Of a stretch of 64,000 bases of DNA, positions 45,874-57,961 are shown piece by piece. The stretch lies in contig JAGUCH010000007.1 of NCBI GenBank assembly GCA_019096065.1, forward strand, positions 3,184,501 through 3,248,500, in the 5' to 3' direction. The stretch comes from Paracyclopina nana (lineage: Eukaryota > Arthropoda > Copepoda > Cyclopoida > Cyclopettidae). Both the position numbers and the translations under genes were made by a program. A model generated the notes under the pieces. That model saw only the letters and a list, made by a program, of their open reading frames with translations, was not told the DNA's origin and did no database searches. Numbering within the stretch: position 1 is the first letter of the stretch; each line of letters starts with the position of its first letter.

Positions 45874-48199
45874 ATGTACTTCACAATACTGATGACGTTC
45901 ACACTACTACTCGAGGTGCCAAGCGCACAACCCCGGCCTCAACCTGCTCTACAGGAAGGAGGAGACGGACCACCTGAAGACCCGGCTGCCACCTTCACGG
46001 TGTTTGACTGCGAGTCACCAAAATCAACCCACGAGCGTCGACTTGAATGACCCGGACGAATGCGATGATATCGGCACCACCTATGAATCGGCTGTCAACA
46101 TCACCGTGCAGGTGCTGCAGACTGCGACGACCAAACCCGTCGCCGCCCACCGTTGCCACGTGACCCTGACCCGCGAAGTGACCAGATGCGGGTTCGACAG
46201 CGTCAGCTATGGGACCCAGATCGTTGCTTACCACCAGCCCTATACCGTGTCGCCCCAGGCCTGCCGCAAGGCGGTGGAACGGGGCTACCTGATCGTCGAG
46301 GGCCAACGGGTGAATGTGACCCTCAACGTGCCCGCCAACCTGGCTTACTTCTCTCGAGGAGGTCTTGACGGAGACCACCGATGCAGGACCATGTCATTCA
46401 GCCACAACGGTGTCATGTATCACCGCTCTTACGAGCAGACCCGGATCGACGCCCTTGTCACCGCTGTCTATGGAAAACTGCACACCAGCTCTGGACGAGT
46501 GGTGTTCGATAATCACATCGTGGCCAACTACCGGGACAAGATCGTCCACGACACGCTCGAAGGCACCATGGTATGGGAAGCTCATGACACCACCTGCATG
46601 GAAGAGACCTCTGAGGTCTATCAAGGGCCCGCTTCGCTATACCCGCACCAGAACTCCACCATGCTAGGTCAGGTGGGGGATCTGCTCCTGATTGCCCGCG
46701 AAGAGGAATCCAGGTACGCAGGATTTGTCCTTAAGGGGTCCAGTCGACCTGCCAGCGGCGGGTCTTCCGGACTCAGCTGAGGGACTTTGCAGTCGTCCTT
46801 CTCCGCCCGGGCGAGGCTCCCATCGCCGCGTCGACCCACCTGACGGAAGAGGTCCACCACGCTCACGTGCAAACCCAACTGGCTTTCCTGCACGCCGAGC
46901 ACGCCCTGCATCTCGACGACCGGTTCAAATTCCTGCAGGACCTCATCTGCAAGAATGAGCGGAGCATCCTGCACACCAAGCTGCAGGACATGGCCAGCGG
47001 TGGGTCCTCCTACGCCACGCTTGACTCCCACGGGCCCGGCCATTTGGTCACCCGGGCTGGGGCGGTCGCCTACATCACCAGCTGCTACCCGATGCAGGCC
47101 ATGACGCGTGCCTTCCCTAACTGCACGCAGGAGATCCCCGTGTTGGTCGGGAACCACTCCCGGTTCGCGGATCCCCTCTCCTTCATCTTGGTGGACCGGT
47201 CCAGCATCATACCCTGCGACGCCATCACGCCTGTGAAGTGGAGGATCCAGGGACACTGGATGTGTGCTACTCCTAGCATCCACTCCTGCACGCCGCCATC
47301 GCAATTGGACCCCACCTCCGATCGACAACATGGACGCCCCTACGAGATCGGTCGGGGCCTAGGAGGTGGTATCTACTCCGCCCAGCAGCAGGCCGAGCAC
47401 GCCCTCTACCTGCAGCTGTACCACGCGCGCGAGGCCGTGGTCACCACTCTGACGTCCAACGTCCTGAGGAACAGCTTCGCACGCGGATCGGGGGCCACCA
47501 CCCTCTGGTCCGAGGACGACATCGACATGATGGTTGACCAGGTGGGCAACGCCCTCATCCCCTTCTTTTCGACCGTGGGGAAATACTGGAGCTACATGAC
47601 CGGAGGTTTGGTGATCCTGGGCCTCATCAAGATCATCCTAGGCTCTATCATCCGTATGATTATCCTGTATCGCCGCCGGGGACTGGGGTGGTGGTTGATG
47701 TATGGCCTGTGGCACACTGCCTTCATGGCTGTCGAACTCCCCTGGCGCATGGTAGCCAACCTGGGTAACGACGGACCCTTGTTCCCTGGCGACGACGATG
47801 AGGATGATGGCCACCCGGATTTCCGGCGCCGACCTCGCTGGAAGCGAGACCACCGAGAACGAGCGGCCACCGAGCTCAGTGACTTCACTGTGCAAGATGG
47901 TTCGGAAACGGGAGAGAAAGACCCTTTGGATGCTCCAGACAAGTCGACATCGCCCCTCAAGGCTCTCCGCCCGGTGGACGCGGCCCGACAAGGAGACCCA
48001 AGCATATCAGGACCTCCAAGCCCAGATCCGTACGATTCACCAGCAATACACGGATCTATACGGGGTCCTTCAGCAGACCCTTCCCCAGGCACGCATGGTT
48101 GACGCGAATGGGACCCAGCCCAGCGCTCCCGCCATGGAGGGTCCCCCTCGAGGCTCCCTGCTAGACCTGACTCAATCCGTCACTGCGAGGACACAGTAA
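45874..48199 (+). pseudogene. Envelope glycoprotein gene, frameshifted (copy 2)
   Basis: Same gene as 34100-36417 but broken elsewhere: two bases (AG) are missing near 46033, one G is missing from the run at 46735-46738, and one C is extra at 47970-47972. It has nine more bases near 47675 than copy 1, in frame. It carries the G that copy 1 lacks at 46281-46284. Neither copy is open throughout. Confidence 0.75.
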
Positions 48200-48217
48200 C
48201 CTTCTAGCGTGGGGTGA

Positions 48218-48460
48218 TGTAGCAGGGAGCGTGTCGGCCTACGGGTCGACCGCTCGCTGCGCGCTCGCCTCGGGCGCGCGGTAGTATAACGAGTAGTATA
48301 GTGTGATCATCAGTAAAGGAAATAAATTCACCGCATTGACACGTGTTGTCTGCGGCCCAAAGACTGACCTCTGCTAGCCTCCAGGCCCGTCCCCGCTTGA
48401 CGTAGCCTAGATACGAGTAGTGGCTTGATAAGTCACAGTAGTATATCTCGACCTACTACA
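48218..48460 (+). repeat. 3' LTR of the truncated copy
   Basis: 243 bp; differs from the other LTRs by one missing GC pair in the CG-rich start. It is followed by ATATTTCC exactly as the first 3' LTR is, which shows that the flanking host DNA was duplicated with it. Confidence 0.93.
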
Positions 48461-49501
48461 ATATTTCCTTGCTTACTCAATCAAAGGAGAATGCTCTGTG
48501 GTGCTAAGCAGACAATTGCTTTCTAAAGGAAATGCAGTAGAGCATTATTCAAAAAATGCCCTGACCTATGCTAGATTGCTCAAATACTTTCCCAAACTAT
48601 GCTAACAAGGAACAAATCAAAAAACTTACTCAGTCTAGGAAATGCATTTGCACAAAGACATGCTTTTATAATTGCTATTATAACTCAGCCTTATCTTGAT
48701 CATAAGCAAAGTGGACTTCACAAGGAATCAAAACTGGATACACTTATGTAGCAAATTACATACGCAGATAAACGTAAATGGTATTTAAACGCAACTTTTG
48801 AAGTTGTGGACTTAGCAACCTCAGTGCTTCTGAAGAAAAAGTTGGCTGATGAATGTTTTTAACTTTATGCAGACCTTCAGATGAAAATATTTTTAGTTGG
48901 GAGGATCAAGGCAAGTCTACCCAACTGAAAAACTTTGCATTATTAATCATCTTAGAAAATGGAAAAAGGCTTAATATATGTTCATTTTTTCTCGCATTAT
49001 TTTGAAACTTGCTCAAATCATAATTTTTCTCCAGCTTTGCACCTTAGTTTTATTTAGTTGATAACTGCGCACTTAAATCAAATGATTTTTAGTAGCTAAG
49101 TATTCTACAAAGCAACGGGGGCATAGTTTTCTCACCTCTAATAAAATCATAACTCATAATGTGTGGCTTTCAGGAGTTGAAACGAAATACTTGAAATATG
49201 AAGATATCTTGACTCGGATTTACCATGTCCCTTTTCCTCTTCAAACATCTGATGCCGCAACCCGAGAGAAGAGTGCCAATAATAAGATCTGAATTTCTTC
49301 CTGCGCGTGTGATCATCTCCTTACCACAAGTCCGGCATCCACGAAGACATTGTACATGTAAGGGACATCTTGGAAAGGGACATCAAAAAAAGTTCCACCG
49401 AAAAATCTCAAGCAGGGCCATGATGAACAATGCTAATTTTATCTTGTTTTCCATAACCCTTAACAAAGACTTAGGAATCAAAACAGAAAATACAAGCGAA
49501 A
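48461..49501. other. AT-rich stretch (copy 2 of 36681-37721)
   Basis: No supported gene; repeats the copy 1 stretch with one substitution noticed near 48552. Confidence 0.4.
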
Positions 49502-50497
49502 TTAGTTACTGAAATAAGTGCGTCTCAGCTCAGGCGAGGCTGAGATAAAGGAAATGCTATTCAAAACAGAAGAGAGTACTAAGAAGCAATTAGTTGAAGC
49601 TGGAGAGAAGAAGTGGTTGTTGTCCATTTGCACCATCACAACCATGCCTGTGATGGTCAAAGTGGACACCAAGCAAGAGACGGCTTGACCATACATGTTG
49701 ATCACATTTCCTTGATGTCGCCTTCTCAGCTCTTCTTGAGAAACCGTCGATGCCATTGACCTGTTGTGATTCCGCAAATGGTGAAACAAGTAGACGTAAA
49801 TGCCCAATTCGACAGCAACGATAGCCTGGCCCATCATGAACGACAGCTTGGACATGCGATGACCATATGCCATAGTCTCTTCAGTGACTCCTTCGTACCT
49901 CATGATGATTGTTTCCATGTTGCTTGAATGGCCATTGCAAAACTGCATGACCAAGCTTGATCCGGAGTTTTCCTTTCCAATCCAAATCGGAGTGATGATG
50001 ATTGCTATGATGATCCATTCGAAGGCAACCAAGAACTTGGCAGTCATCCTGGTTCGCAAACACTTTGCATATGAAGATTTGTGAAGGTAGACTGCTGCCA
50101 TTCTGAACAGGGCGATGGTCAAGGCTCCAGAACATACACAAGCGTTGTGAAGCGATCCAACTAACCATAGTATGGTGCAACCAGCTTGCCCAAACAAGTG
50201 ATCAAGAGGTGTTGAGAGGAGGATTGAGCCAACAATGAGAACTGTGAAGACCAAGTAGAGGCCAAGCTGTCCAACCTGCAAATATTGAATCTTCTGATTG
50301 TTAAGGAAGGAAATTGGCAAGATTGTGATTACCTGATCGATGAGGGTAATGGTATTTATTGGGCGACCTTTTGGAGCATATTTTACCAAAAAGTTGATGA
50401 TGAGGTATTTGCAAACAATGTTCACAGTTCCACAAGCCAACAGAGAGACAGAGAGTGGACTTGACTGATTCCCATTCCAAGAGCAGAACACTTTCAT
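49502..50497 (-). CDS. Orphan 7TM receptor, rhodopsin-like (copy 2)
   Basis: The same 331-codon frame as at 37722-38717, including the 57-base in-frame intron (50276-50332) and the missing DRY and NPxxY motifs. The duplication carries the upstream sequence too, so both copies could be expressed. Confidence 0.6.
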   Translation of the reverse strand: MKVFCSWNGNQSSPLSVSLLACGTVNIVCKYLIINFLVKYAPKGRPINTITLIDQVITILPISFLNNQKIQYLQVGQLGLYLVFTVLIVGSILLSTPLDHLFGQAGCTILWLVGSLHNACVCSGALTIALFRMAAVYLHKSSYAKCLRTRMTAKFLVAFEWIIIAIIITPIWIGKENSGSSLVMQFCNGHSSNMETIIMRYEGVTEETMAYGHRMSKLSFMMGQAIVAVELGIYVYLFHHLRNHNRSMASTVSQEELRRRHQGNVINMYGQAVSCLVSTLTITGMVVMVQMDNNHFFSPASTNCFLVLSSVLNSISFISASPELRRTYFSN

Positions 50498-52064
50498 TCT
50501 GAATGAGAATGAGATCTATTCCATGACTGACCTCCGCCATGGCCTTCAAAACACTGAGTCTCAGCAGTAAGCAATACCTGTTTCTCTCGCAAAGTTAGCA
50601 TCTCAGCAAATGAGCAGGCTTTCCAGCAGATTAGTGAGTATGTAATGGAAATAATGGAAGAGCAACTTAGACATGGAAAGGAATGAAGTACAAGCTCGGG
50701 TCTTGTAGAAATTGCTGGCTAGCATCTGAAAGTGCTTTTGGAATTCATATTGCTCAAACATCTGTTGAACAGCCCAAATGGACTTGAGCTCATGTTGACT
50801 TTTGCCCAAGCAGACTTTATTAAATGTTATTGGTCTGGCTTCTGGAAAGAATCGCACTCAGCTTCAGCTAATCTAGTGATGGAGCTTGATAAGTTAAAAA
50901 AAATACTTACCTTCTCTACTGAAAGCCCTTTACTTACCACGCACAGTGAAGTGAATAATGCACTAGCTAATTGGCAATTAGATAGTTAAATTCAAGTACA
51001 GTTTTTAGGGTCTGCATAAGTTCTGGCTGCTAAAATTGTCATATCTTGATTAGGCGGGAACATTTTGGTAACAGCTTCAATTGTCACTAGGCCAAAAGGT
51101 GAAATCATGGGAATTTCAAGTGATTCCTCAGAAATTTTCAACAGCAAATTTTGCACAGTTAATACTTCAGCTTGAACAAAAGAATAAAATAACTTTTAGA
51201 TAAATATACTTTTATCATCAATTTCTGAAGGAAATGCAAAGGTTGCTAGTTCTGAAAGAGCTCTAAATTACATAATAGCAATTTTTAATCAACCCCTATC
51301 CAAAAAGTTCGATAAGTCCGCAATTAACACCTCAAGAATAATCAGTCCAGTTCTTATTTTTCTTTTTTCTTTTAGAGCGCAGAAGAAATTGTGGGGGAAA
51401 GGGATTACGTAATTATGCTTTGTAACTAACCTCGAAATTAATCTGTACCTTATACAAAGGGATGTGCGAATCTGGTAACGTCTCCTCATGTTGTGGCACT
51501 TAATTGTCAAGTGTCATGATCGCCATCAAGAAAGACAAATTGGAACGACATTCATCATCCATGAATGTACGTTCAAGTAGAGCACTGAATCAAAATTCAA
51601 AATCAAAACCACTCTATTTACAACAAAACCAAAACAAGCGCGTTAATCGTTACCAGGCAGCTTTCCACCCTTGCATATGACCAAGTGGCGTTTTCTCGTA
51701 CTTTTAGGCAGTTTTCAGTTCAGAATTGCAAAAGCGCCTTTATAAATGAAAACAATCAAGCTAAAATATAATCTAGTGATAAAATTAGCCCAAAACTTGT
51801 CTTTTCAGCCTGAATTGTGTGATAATAAGTTGAAAAAGGTATTTTCGAATCAAAGTGTCAAAACTGGATGTATTTGTTTACAATTTCATTTTGTCATTTT
51901 TTAAGCCTAGTAAATTGATATTTGGACGAAGAAGCCTCTGTTTGAACCAGATTTTCAAGTTGTAGCTGTCATGGTCAACAACTTGTCATTCTCCTTTTGG
52001 CCTGCGATAGCAGCTTTCATCTGAAAAATACGGCAGCTGTTTTCATAAACTCGAGTGGAAAAAC
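50498..52064. other. Divergent intergenic region (copy 2)
   Basis: Repeat of 38718-40284. No gene seen; probable shared promoter region of the receptor and mutarotase genes. Confidence 0.5.
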
Positions 52065-53467
52065 ATGCCTGTGCAAAGAGAATCTTTTGGACAACTGGAC
52101 AATGGAGAACCTGTGGAAAAATTCACTTTGACCAATTCCAATGGAGTCATTGTTGAGGTAGAAATCAAATTCACTCCATTTTCTATGATCTATGTAATCG
52201 ATTTTTGCATTTTCGATAGCTTATTGACTATGGAGCTACAATTACATCTGTCAAATTGCCTAACAAAGATGGGACCAAAACTGACATTGTCTTGGGCTTT
52301 GACAACATTTATGGCTACTTGGGGTAGTATTGCAATCCAAGAAGGTCTGGATATTTCATTTGATTTTCTCGCATTTTGCAGGAAAAATGGCAGAAATCCC
52401 TATATGGGCGCCATAGTTGGCAGAGTGGCTAATAGGATAGCTAAAGGCAGCTTTGAACTTGATGGGAAAAAATACAGTTTGGCCCAGAACAACGGGGAAA
52501 ACAGTTTGCATGGAGGACTGCAGGGGTTTGACAAAGTCGTCTGGAATGCTTATGTCAATCCTGGTGATGAGGATTCTGTCTCATTTGCCTACTTGTCAAA
52601 AGATGGTGAAGAGGGCTATCCAGGTACTTTTGAAATCATGCTTGAAATAAAAAAAATATGAATTCATTCAAGGCAATGTTTGTGTCAATGTCTCTTATAA
52701 GTTGAGGGAGGACAACGGCTTGGACATCAGCATTGTTGGCTTGACTGACCAGCCTACCTTGCTCAATTTGGCTAACCATGCTTACTTCAATTTAGGTAAT
52801 TGAAAAACTATAATTGAAAATAATCCCTATGCTAACTATTATAATTAATTATAAGTTGGGCATGAAAGTGGAGCTCAAGGATTGTATGAGCATTCGGTGA
52901 TGATACAGAGCGACTCTTACTTGCCAACCAATGACAAGCAGATTCCCTTGGGACATTTGGCACCTGTTGATGGATCGGTGTTTGATTTGAGGAGTGCAAA
53001 AATGATGGCTGAGCAATTGCCTTTATGTCCTGGAGGAGCGCACAACGGATATGACCATAATTTCTGCATCAACGGCAACCAAAATGAGTTTAGGTAAAAT
53101 TCATGCAATAAATGAGGTAATTTAATTTTGATGTAATTTTTTTAGGCTTGCTGCGTGGATTGAGCATGGCAAAAGTGGACGATCCCTTGAATGCTACTCA
53201 AATCAACCAGGAATGCAATTTTATTCGGGTATTTGCAGATTTTGAGTTCAATACAACTGAAATGAGATTTTTAAAATAGGCAACTTTTTGCCTGCTGATG
53301 GGAGCTTGAAAGGAAAGTTGGGCACTGTGTACGAGAAGCATGGAGGTTTCTGCTGCGAAACTCAGATGTTTCCAGATGCCATCAACCAAAAGAACTTTGA
53401 TCACGATTCCATCTTGAGACCAGGACAAAAGTACGAGCATCGTGTGATGTACAAATTTGGTTTCTAG
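52065..53467 (+). CDS. GALM: Galactose mutarotase / aldose 1-epimerase (copy 2)
   Basis: Exons 52065-52157, 52220-52323, 52382-52623, 52673-52795, 52856-53093, 53146-53228 and 53280-53467 encode the same 356 residues as copy 1, with all active-site residues. No difference between the copies was noticed in exons or introns, so the duplication is either very recent or an assembly effect. Confidence 0.93.
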
Positions 53468-54466
53468 CCAGTTATAACAAACTAGAAAAAACAAGCTATT
53501 AATTCAAAATCCAGTTCAGTCTACATTTTTTGCTTTTAAGCTTAACTCAAGGGTTAGCTGTCAATTATGCTCTAAAGCTTTGTAATCCTAGATAAGGTGA
53601 AAAGTAATGAATTTTACCCTTCTTCTCCTTTTCCGGGTTGTCAATATTTCACTTTTTTCTTAATTTCCTGGATGTAACATTCTGATCATTTTGGTCTTGT
53701 GCTAGAAAATGGGTTTAATTTTCAGCTTAAGCTTTATTTTTTGCAATTTAAAAGATTCGTACTGAACATCAATCTCAAATGCATTTCAAAATTGCAAGTT
53801 TACCTAATCTCAGCAAAATATATAGTTAAGGTTATTTAGAATAGACTAAGCTATTTGGTCAAAGCATTCATATTTCAAACCACCCAAAACAACATTAGTA
53901 AAAAACCAGAAATGAGGAAAAAAGCTAGATAAAAGTGCGAGCCCTCGTTGTCAGTCATGCTCAGGATCCCTCCATGTAAAATAGCTCAGTTTACCTGCAT
54001 GCACATGCACTCGGAGTATTGATGAATGAGCAAAAATCCTTTAAGCAATCTTTTGCCTTACATAACCTGTAAAATGTTGAACCTGCCGCTCCGATAATGT
54101 TGGTCCAAAACGAATTCGAATGTCTTCAAGCCTATTTAACTGTAAGTATGACTTGCAATATATTTATATATTTTTTATATTATACTTTTTTATATTAAGG
54201 ATATTTTCCATTTCCAGGTTTTTAGCACTGAAGGTTATTCCGTACATATAGTATATAGAGGAAAAGTGTGGCAGTGGTCTGGTGGTACAGTCACTACTAT
54301 GCTAGACTAGCATGGGCCTTTTGCAGTTCTTCCACTGCATAGCAGCATGTACCTAGCTCTACCTTAGCTGTCAGTCCACATGACCAAGTCACCTATGCTG
54401 TGCTACAGCAGGTAAAACACAAAAGTGACACACTCTCACACACCAGCTTATAACACATCATTCCAC
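53468..54466. other. Region between GALM and OATP (copy 2)
   Basis: Repeat of 41688-42686. It contains the mutarotase 3' UTR and the OATP promoter; no individual element could be assigned. Confidence 0.5.
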
Positions 54467-57001
54467 ATGACTGACAAATCCACCTCGTGTGGCCTCTTCA
54501 ATTGGAGGCCACAGTGGGCCCAAAAGTTGGCCTCGCGAGGGGTGTACCTGGCCTTGTTCTCCATTGTGGGCATCGTGCAAAGCATGGCCTTTTCCTACTT
54601 GACCGTGGTGCTGTCCACCATTGAGAAGCGGTTCGGCCTCAAGTCGAAAGAGGCCACGTGGATCTACAGTGGTAACGAGATCAGCCAGATCTTCTTCATC
54701 TTCTTCCTGCCTTTTGTTGGCCGCGTGAAAAAAAGGCCGCTATTCATGGGATTATCCATTATGCTGTCCGCTTTGGGTCTGCTTATCATCGCGTTTCCGC
54801 ATTTTACGGGTGAACAAACTTACTTAAGGGACATTGACAAAGAGGTATGCATACTTACTTAACTTAATCTGCAATATTTGCAGAAGTTGAATCAGGATTA
54901 TTTTTAAATTGGTTTCAATTTTGCAAAATCTCGCGAAATCGCTGTTTTTCCTTTGTTCAGCGCGCATTTCGCGGATTTTGGGCTTATGGTACCATAAAGC
55001 AATTAGCATATTTAATTGAGCTTGCTGCAGAAAAAAAGTCGCCAAATGGCTTAGCGCTATAGCATTTTTCTTTGTTGGGAGAGCATTTCGCGGAATTTAG
55101 CTTTGTAAAATAAAATATGATAAGACTATAGTGTATGCGTATACACTATTGCAGTTTTTCGGCGAAAATCAAGCTATTGTGAAATTTTCAGACATCCGAA
55201 GGCGAAAGTGGGCCCAAAGAAAATGTTTGCGGCTCTGGTAAAGTGCGGATTGAAGAGGGCGAATGCGACGGGCACAGCTTCAAGGATTGGGCAAGCTTGA
55301 GTGTGGTCTTCACTGGCATTTTCCTGCTTGGATTCGGCATTTCCTTCTACTTCTCCTTTGGCATCCCATTCATTGATGACAACACTGAACGATCCAATTC
55401 GTACGTACTTGCTTTTGTCTGGTAAAATCCAGGTCCACAGAACAATTGCAAAAAATGCAGCTCAGCTTTGTAATTTCTTGATTACGAGATATGTTTTTTA
55501 TAAAGCATCAAAATTATTTCAGGCCATTCTCCTTGAGCTTGGTGTTTGCATCCAGGATCATTGGACCCACTCTCGGATTCATGCTTGGCTCAGCTTGCCT
55601 AGCTTTGTACGTGGATCCCGGCAACGCTCCACATGGTATCACCGAGGATCATCCAAGATGGATCGGAGCTTGGTGGATTGGCTTTGTGGTCATTGCCATT
55701 TTGCTCATGATCTTTGCACCTTGGCTCACCCTCTTCCCGGAGAGATTCAGCTCGTCTGACAAGGCTGAAACAGATGCCGATAAGTTGGCAAGAGAGCTGT
55801 CCGAGGAGAACGAGCCCAAAACTGCAGTAGATTGGTGGATCGAGTTCAAGCAAGTGGCAGGAAGACTGTTCAGCTCCAAGGTGTACATCTTGCAGAATCT
55901 CTCTGGAGCCTTTTTCCTATTTGGCATCATGGGATTTGCCCTTTTCATCCCAAAGTTCATCGAGTTCCACTATCGTCAGCGAGCTTCCACTTCGGGAGCC
56001 TCGGGAGGAGTGGCCAAGACAGTGTCATCCGTGGTGGGGTTGTTGGTGTCCGGATGGGTCATGAGCCGTTGGAGGTTCAAGGCCAGAGCCCTGGCTGGTT
56101 GGTGCATTGGAGCTGACATTTTGGCCATCATTGGAGTGGCTTGCATTTCTCTCTTTGCCTGTCCACTGTCTCATTTTCCCAATGTCGACTCAGATGCTGC
56201 AAGGTACGCACTTTTCTAACATTTCTTCGAATAAATCGTGCATATCCCTTATTTTTCAGTATTATCATGAAGGAGTGCAATGTGAATTGTGGGTGCGAGG
56301 GAATCGCATATACTCCAGTGTGCAGCAATGAGGATGGTTTCACCAACTTCTTCAGTCCCTGTCATGCTGGATGCCAAACGTTTGAAAACAACGATGGCAA
56401 CATCACGTACACGAATTGCGAGTGCTTGAAATCCTCCGGATTGCCACCACCGGGCATTGCGGCCTCTGGCAACTTCACCTACCGATCCGGATCAGTCAAG
56501 CCCGGCGTGTGTCCTGTGGATTGCACCAGGACCTTTTACCTTCTCCTCGGATTCCTCTTCATCTTCTCCTTGATTGGATCCACCACGAGAATTCCCAACT
56601 TCCTGCTCTCAATCAGATCCATTGAGAAACGTGACAAATCCGCGAGCATCACGTTTTCAGTCAGCTTTTTGTCCCTCTTTGCCTTCCTCCCCTCACCTAT
56701 AGTCTATGGTGCCATTCTGGATACCACGTGCATCCTCTTTGACACAACCAAATGTGGAGAGACCACACATTGCCTCATTTATGACACTGATGCCATGAGA
56801 CATTTGCTGGCCTTTTTGCCTGCAGCCTTCATGGTGGGCTCACTCATTTGTGACATTGGAGTGTTTTACTACTGCAAAGAACTGACAATCTATGATGAGG
56901 AAGAAGAAGAAGCTGAAGATAATAATGACACCAAAGGCATCAGGGAAAATGGCCACGAGATGCGAGAGAAGGAGTTTAAAGAGATTGACCTCAATCAGTG
57001 A
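54467..57001 (+). CDS. Organic anion transporting polypeptide (SLCO/OATP family)
   Basis: A 12-pass plasma-membrane transporter for bile-acid-like anions, steroids, eicosanoids and drugs. Exons 54467-54844, 55192-55400, 55523-56203 and 56260-57001 join in phase into 669 residues, a normal OATP length. Exon 1 holds the start and about three membrane segments; exon 2 has the SFYFSFGIPFIDDN segment; exon 3 has GPTLGFMLGS and a cytosolic acidic loop. Exon 4 has the cysteine-rich Kazal-like extracellular loop (CNVNCGCEGIAYTPVCS, then CHAGCQTF) between membrane segments 9 and 10, then the last three segments and an acidic Glu/Asp tail. The start ATG at 54467 fits the family; an upstream GTG frame extension is not needed. 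Exon 1 is duplicated at 42687. Confidence 0.92.
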
Positions 57002-57381
57002 ATTGCTGTGATATACGACTACAAATTTAGCTGCTATTCATATTCATCCATGTGTAAAATTCTCATTGTTGAAAAAATATATCAAAACCTAATATTGAAT
57101 TTCTTTTACGTATTTGAAATACGTGTTAAATATTCACTCAACAAAAATTGGATAAAAGTAGATTAAGAGGCGGTGATATTTTGTAGGAACTGAAAAATAA
57201 AATATATTAGCCGACTGCGCGATTTCAGCATCAGTCAAGGTGAATGGATCACTTCAAGGTCGCGAAACACGCGCGATCATTGCATTCGTCCCTGAAAAAC
57301 CTCCTCAGTTGATCACAGGTGTTGCCATAGGTTTGATTCATCCGAAGAAGAAAAGCAGTTTTGCCCCACAGTGTGATCACC
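57002..57381. other. Short intergenic region after OATP
   Basis: AT-rich; OATP 3' UTR followed by the 5' region of the small secreted protein gene. A TCAGTCAAG word near 57232 could be an initiator. Nothing else was seen. Confidence 0.4.
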
Positions 57382-57935
57382 ATGATGAGTCTTCCACTCT
57401 TGTGTACCATAACCATGTCAATACTGACTTCTCACGCTTTGCCAGTTGAAGATGTCTCAATTTCGATTGTGAATGCCAACGAAGCAAAGCTGCAAGAGAT
57501 CAAGCACCAATTGCTCAATCCAAGCTTAAATTCCGTCTCTGATGATGAAGAAGATGTTGAAGGATTCAACATCAAGGAGGCTGCACCTGTCACATTGGAC
57601 GTTTTCCCTGATAGGCCTGGATTCTTTTCTGGGCATCGCATTCCATTCGAGCTTTTCAGTGATGAAACCATTCTCAGTCTGGACCAAGTGAGCAAAACAA
57701 AAAAAAAATGGCAAAAAAAAAAATATTTTTAAACCAAATCTTTCATTAGGAGCACAAGAATGGATATGTGGACTCCTCCAGGTTCAGGCAGAAAAATAAT
57801 GGAGGATCAGTGACGCCAACCTTGCCTCTTCCAACCTTCTCATCATCTCCGTTAGCCGTACAATCTCATGGGCTAGGCCAAGAGCACGACAAGGCCTACT
57901 TTGCCACTCTGGATGCATTTGTACATGATTTTTAG
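57382..57935 (+). CDS. Small secreted protein, unknown function
   Basis: Two exons, 57382-57687 and 57750-57935, joined in phase 0 across a 62-base intron, give 163 residues. The first 19 or so (MMSLPLLCTITMSILTSHA) form a clear signal peptide. The mature part is acidic at first (SDDEEDVEGF), then Pro/Ser-rich, and has no cysteine, so it is not a disulfide-rich peptide. No family recognised. Its stop lies only 26 bases from the stop of MFAP1 on the opposite strand, so the 3' UTRs must overlap. Confidence 0.65.
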
Positions 57936-57961
57936 ACGAATACTAATAGGAAATAACATTA

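Larger units (their letters stand above)
43412..48460 (+). mobile_element. 5'-truncated second copy of the retroelement (part of the tandem duplication)
   Basis: It starts inside RNase H and runs through integrase, env and the 3' LTR. There is no 5' LTR, leader, gag or RT. The truncation point equals the duplication breakpoint, so this copy arose by duplication of DNA and not by a new insertion. Confidence 0.92.
43412..55191 (+). repeat. Tandem duplication, copy 2 (11780 bp)
   Basis: Head-to-tail repeat of 31639-43411. The junction at 43411/43412 joins OATP intron 1 to pol, with a three-base AGA shared by both parents. A near-palindrome (ATAGTGTA, then TACACTAT) lies about 42 bases before the junction at 43348-43369 and again at about 55128-55149. 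Confidence 0.95.
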
